The notes beneath the pieces were generated by a model, which worked only from the letters and a program-made list of their open reading frames with translations, was not told where the DNA came from and did not search any database. Source: Bradyrhizobium zhanjiangense (GTDB taxonomy: Bacteria > Pseudomonadota > Alphaproteobacteria > Rhizobiales > Xanthobacteraceae). From it: 64,000 nt of DNA. A program made the position numbers and the translations under genes. The stretch covers positions 3,245,001-3,309,000 of the forward strand of contig NZ_CP022221.1 of NCBI RefSeq assembly GCF_004114935.1. Reading direction: 5' to 3'. Shown here one piece after another: positions 61,552 to 64,000 of this stretch (the first letter of the stretch is position 1; every line of letters begins with the position of its first letter).

Positions 61552-62784
61552 ATGGTTGACGCGCTGATCATCGATGCCTGCCGCACCCCACGCGGCATCG
61601 GCAAGGCCGGCAAGGGAGCGCTCTCGGGGATTCATCCGCAGCAGCTCGGCGCAACCGTGCTGCGCGCGCTCGCCGACCGCACCGGCATCGACACCGCCGA
61701 TGTCGACGACATCGTCTGGGGCTGCAGCGCGCAGGTCGCAACGCAAAGCGGCGATCTCGGCCGGATGTCGGCGCTCGATGCCGGCTACGACGTGCGCGCG
61801 AGTGCCGTGACGCTCGACCGTTTCTGCGGCTCCGGCATCACCAGCGTCAGCATGGCCGCAAGCTCGATCATGGCGGGCGCCGAAGACCTCGTCATCGCCG
61901 GCGGCTGCGAGATGATGTCGATGGAGGGACGCCGTGGCGGCGGTCCGATGATGATGGACAACGGCAATCTGCGCCTGCGCGCGCGGCACCCGCAGTCGCA
62001 TCAGGGCGTCTGTGCCGACGCGATCGCGACGCTGGAAGGCATCACGCGGCAGGACGTCGACGCGCTCGGCCTCGAAAGCCAGAAACGTGCCGCGCATGCG
62101 ATGGCAAATGGTCACTTCAAGAAGAGCCTCGTGCCTGTCCACCGCGAGGACGGCAGCCTTGCGCTCGACCATGAAGAATATCCGCGGCCGCAGACCACGA
62201 TGGAGGGCCTCAGCAGCCTGAAGCCGGCGTTCCCCGCCATCGCCGACTATGCGCTCGATGACAAGGGCACGACCTATCGCGGCCTGATCCTGCAAAAATA
62301 TCCGGACCTGAAGATCGACTTCGTGCACCACGCCGGCAACTCGTCCGGCGTCGTCGACGGCGCCGCCGCGATCCTGCTGGCCTCGCCGGCCTACTCCAAG
62401 GCGCATGGCCTCAAGCCGCGCGCCCGCGTGGTGGCGATGGCCAACATGGGGGACTCGCCGACCCTGATGCTGAACGCGCCGGTACCGGCGACGCGCAAGG
62501 TGCTGGCGAAGGCGGGGCTGACCGTCGACGACATCGACCTGTTCGAGATCAATGAGGCCTTTGCTGTGGTTGCGGAAAAATACATCCGTGATCTCGAGCT
62601 CGACCGCGCCAAGGTCAACGTCAATGGCGGCTCGATCGCGCTCGGCCATCCCATCGGCGCGACCGGCTCGATCCTGATCGGCACCGTGCTCGACGAGCTC
62701 GAACGGCGCGACCTCAAGCGCGGTCTCGTCACCATGTGCGCGGCCGGCGGCATGGCGCCGGCGGTCATCATCGAGCGCATCTAG
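61552..62784 (+). CDS. Acetyl-CoA acetyltransferase (thiolase)
   Basis: A 410-residue thiolase. The acyl-accepting Cys is in LDRFCGSGITSV. The C-terminal catalytic blocks are FEINEAFAVV, GGSIALGHPIGATGS and the second Cys in TMCAAGGM. Members condense or cleave acyl-CoA in beta-oxidation or PHB metabolism. It could work with the 3-hydroxybutyryl-CoA dehydrogenase at 17767, but the two are 43 kb apart. AAGAGGACAACGCCA precedes the ATG. Confidence 0.92.
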   Translation: MVDALIIDACRTPRGIGKAGKGALSGIHPQQLGATVLRALADRTGIDTADVDDIVWGCSAQVATQSGDLGRMSALDAGYDVRASAVTLDRFCGSGITSVSMAASSIMAGAEDLVIAGGCEMMSMEGRRGGGPMMMDNGNLRLRARHPQSHQGVCADAIATLEGITRQDVDALGLESQKRAAHAMANGHFKKSLVPVHREDGSLALDHEEYPRPQTTMEGLSSLKPAFPAIADYALDDKGTTYRGLILQKYPDLKIDFVHHAGNSSGVVDGAAAILLASPAYSKAHGLKPRARVVAMANMGDSPTLMLNAPVPATRKVLAKAGLTVDDIDLFEINEAFAVVAEKYIRDLELDRAKVNVNGGSIALGHPIGATGSILIGTVLDELERRDLKRGLVTMCAAGGMAPAVIIERI

Positions 62785-62799
62785 CTTCACTCTCTCTCA

Positions 62800-62941
62800 C
62801 CTCTCCCCGCTTGCGGGGAGAGGTCGGATTGCATCGTCAGATGCAATCCGGGTGAGGGGGACTCTCCGTGCGTCCGGCTGTCACCTTGAGCGCGGAAGCA
62901 GCCCTCACCCCAACCCTCTCCCCGTAAGATCGGAGAGAGGG
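62800..62941. repeat. Compound palindromic intergenic repeat
   Basis: CCTCTCCCCGCTTGCGGGGA plus GAGG, then GGATTGCATCGTCAGATGCA with ATCC, then CCCTCTCCCCGTAAGATCGG with AGAGAGGG. Three consecutive hairpins, same family as the element at 41912. Confidence 0.75.
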
Positions 62942-63258
62942 CGAGCAACTGCGATGGCGGCAATACACCAATCTAGCCCTTATTTTTCAGGGCGAATCGC
63001 GACCGGCCTCCGCCAAAGAGGCCGGTCGTCGCTTGTCGAAAGCATCGAATCAGCTTTAGCAAGGTGGCTTGCGGGCCTTTGAAACAAGGCAAAAACCGCT
63101 GCCTGAGGCTCCTTTCGCTCCGGAAGCAGCTAAAATGCAGGGTTTTTTGTCACAGGGGGCCAAAAAAGCCCGTAAAAACGCGATAAAACTGTGCAGAAGG
63201 CTATAGGCCTTCGCCGCTTGGTCTAATATGCAACCGGCAACGAATCAGAGGAGACACG
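62942..63258. promoter_or_regulatory. Upstream region of the HU gene with a strong stem-loop
   Basis: GACCGGCCTC (63001-63010) and GAGGCCGGTC (63018-63027) form a perfect 10-bp stem with a 7-base loop and no T-run. About 100 bases before the HU start there are several A/T tracts (TTTTTTG, CAAAAAAG, GTAAAAACG) unusual for the GC-rich surroundings. The HU promoter and ribosome binding site (GAGGAGACACG) are here. Confidence 0.5.
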
Positions 63259-63561
63259 ATGCCAACCCAAATGTCCAAATCGCAGCTGATCGAAAAGATT
63301 GCGACCGCCACCGAGCTTTCCAAGCGTGACGTCAAGAGCGTCATGGAGACGCTGACCGACGTCGGTCACAAGGAGCTCAAGAAGAACGGCCTGTTCCTGG
63401 TGCCGGGCTTCGCCAAGTTCGTGGTCATCAAGAAGCCCGCCACCAAGGCGCGCAAGGGCACCAACCCGTTCACGGGTGAAGAGATGATGTTCAAGGCCAA
63501 GCCGGCCCGGAAGATCGTCCGCGCCCGCCCGGTCAAGGCTGCCAAGGACGCCGTGGCCTGA
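63259..63561 (+). CDS. HU-family nucleoid protein
   Basis: A 100-residue DNA-binding protein of the HU/IHF fold. The N-terminal helices (KSQLIEKIATATELSKRDVK) and the arm (KKPATKARKGTNPFTGEEMM) match the family, and the basic C-terminal tail (KPARKIVRARPVKAAKDAVA) extends it. HU proteins bend and compact DNA. GAGGAG precedes the ATG, and an excellent terminator follows ten bases after the stop. Confidence 0.92.
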   Translation: MPTQMSKSQLIEKIATATELSKRDVKSVMETLTDVGHKELKKNGLFLVPGFAKFVVIKKPATKARKGTNPFTGEEMMFKAKPARKIVRARPVKAAKDAVA

Positions 63562-63570
63562 CAACGCAAA

Positions 63571-63598
63571 GGCCCCCTCGGGTAGGAGGGGGCCTTTT
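63571..63598 (+). terminator. Rho-independent terminator of the HU gene
   Basis: GGCCCCCTC (63571-63579) and GAGGGGGCC (63586-63594) form a perfect 9-bp stem followed by TTTT. Confidence 0.9.
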
Positions 63599-63633
63599 AT
63601 TTGGGGCTGCCGCGAGGGCTCGAGACGGAGGGC

Positions 63634-63789
63634 TCAACCCTTGCGGCGCTTCACCCGGACCGGGACCGGCTGAAGCCGCGGTCCTGGCGCCGCCAGGACA
63701 TCGCGAACCCGGTCGATGGCGCGATCGAGCAGCTGGCGCAGCCGCTGCGTTTTCCGTGATCGCTTCGCTCTTTCCAGCAATCCGCTCAT
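63634..63789 (-). CDS. Small basic protein downstream of lon
   Basis: A 51-residue product, MSGLLERAKRSRKTQRLRQL then LDRAIDRVRDVL and a basic tail ending VRVKRRKG. GGAGTG precedes the ATG, which lies five bases after the lon stop, so it is probably translated from the lon message. About a quarter of residues are Arg or Lys. It resembles no family I can name. Confidence 0.6.
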   Translation of the reverse strand: MSGLLERAKRSRKTQRLRQLLDRAIDRVRDVLAAPGPRLQPVPVRVKRRKG

Positions 63790-63794
63790 CGCAT

Positions 63795-64000
63795 TCACTC
63801 CGCCGCCTCGACCTTGGCATCAGCCGGCTCGAGCGCCGCGGCGATGGCTTCGTCCACGCGTTCCAGCCAGATGAATTCGAGGTTGTCCCGCGCGCTCTTC
63901 GGGATGTCGTCGTAATCCCGCTTGTTGCGCGCCGGCAGCATCACCCGCTTCAATCCGGCAGCGGCCGCAGCCACCACCTTCTCCTTGATGCCGCCGACTG
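63795..64000 (-). CDS. lon: Lon ATP-dependent protease, C-terminal end (partial)
   Basis: The last 67 or so residues of Lon: GGIKEKVVAAAAAGLKRVML, the proteolytic-domain segment with the catalytic Lys just before it, followed by NKRDYDDIPKSARDNLEFIW and the acidic end ADAKVEAAE. The rest lies beyond the right edge. Lon degrades damaged and regulatory proteins in the cytoplasm. It neighbours the HU gene, a common arrangement (lon-hup) but here convergent rather than in tandem. Confidence 0.92.
   Translation of the reverse strand, partial: VGGIKEKVVAAAAAGLKRVMLPARNKRDYDDIPKSARDNLEFIWLERVDEAIAAALEPADAKVEAAE

Noticed and set aside
41912..62941. CRISPR array or tandem repeats
   Set aside because: The repeated hairpins are single dispersed copies between genes with no regular spacers and no cas genes.
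63533..63820. Minus-strand frame of 95 codons overlapping the HU end
   Set aside because: It crosses the HU terminator and the lon stop; the 51-codon frame at 63634-63789 with its own ribosome binding site is the better candidate.

Overview
The window reads as high-GC alphaproteobacterial chromosome, most likely Bradyrhizobium or a close Nitrobacteraceae relative. This rests on codon and GC bias, the family resemblance of nearly every protein, and several palindromic intergenic repeats of the kind scattered through Bradyrhizobium genomes. No organism name, rRNA, tRNA or CRISPR is present, so the genus is an inference.

Region 1 (1-11.1 kb): a partial catalase-family peroxidase, then histidine utilisation. 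hutF-hutC, an SsuABC/TauABC-type ABC transporter and an M20 amidohydrolase run leftwards. hutI-hutH-hutU run rightwards. A perfect 20-bp palindrome, the probable HutC operator, lies between the two arms. hutG is not in the window.

Region 2 (11.1-19.3 kb): two gene remnants (an EAL domain and a TonB-receptor N-terminus), a repetitive acidic protein, tungstate-type tupA and tupB arranged convergently without tupC, an arsenic operon (arsR-arsI-arsC-aqpS) with a clear inverted repeat at its start, a 3-hydroxybutyryl-CoA dehydrogenase and a group III truncated globin.

Region 3 (19.4-57.2 kb) is the heart of the window: a lanthanide/PQQ-dependent alcohol oxidation island. It holds three quinoprotein dehydrogenases, all with the Asp-x-Asp lanthanide signature: xoxF, one with a cytochrome and a binding protein, and one paired with a Rieske protein. 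It also holds a lanmodulin homologue with four EF-hands, a free-standing 26-residue PqqA precursor, xoxG and xoxJ. Further members are quinoprotein-associated helper proteins (SoxYZ-like carrier, metallo-beta-lactamase-fold protein, Cys-rich rhodanese-like protein), a PedA1A2BC/LutABEF-type ABC system, a second ABC importer, an AraC regulator, a NarL-type two-component pair and a TonB-dependent receptor. Glutathione-dependent formaldehyde oxidation (gfa, flhA, fghA) and a periplasmic molybdenum hydroxylase complete the route from alcohol through aldehyde to formate.

The inferred logic is as follows. The TonB receptor and the ABC system acquire the lanthanide (or PQQ), and LanM binds it in the periplasm. 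PqqA feeds PQQ synthesis, the quinoproteins oxidise alcohols and pass electrons to cytochromes or the Rieske protein, and the cytoplasm detoxifies formaldehyde.

Region 4 (57.2-64 kb): small hypotheticals, a GrlR-like protein, a membrane sulfatase-like protein, a Tat-exported GH1 glycosidase, a thiolase, an HU-family protein with a terminator, a 51-residue basic protein, and the C-terminus of Lon.
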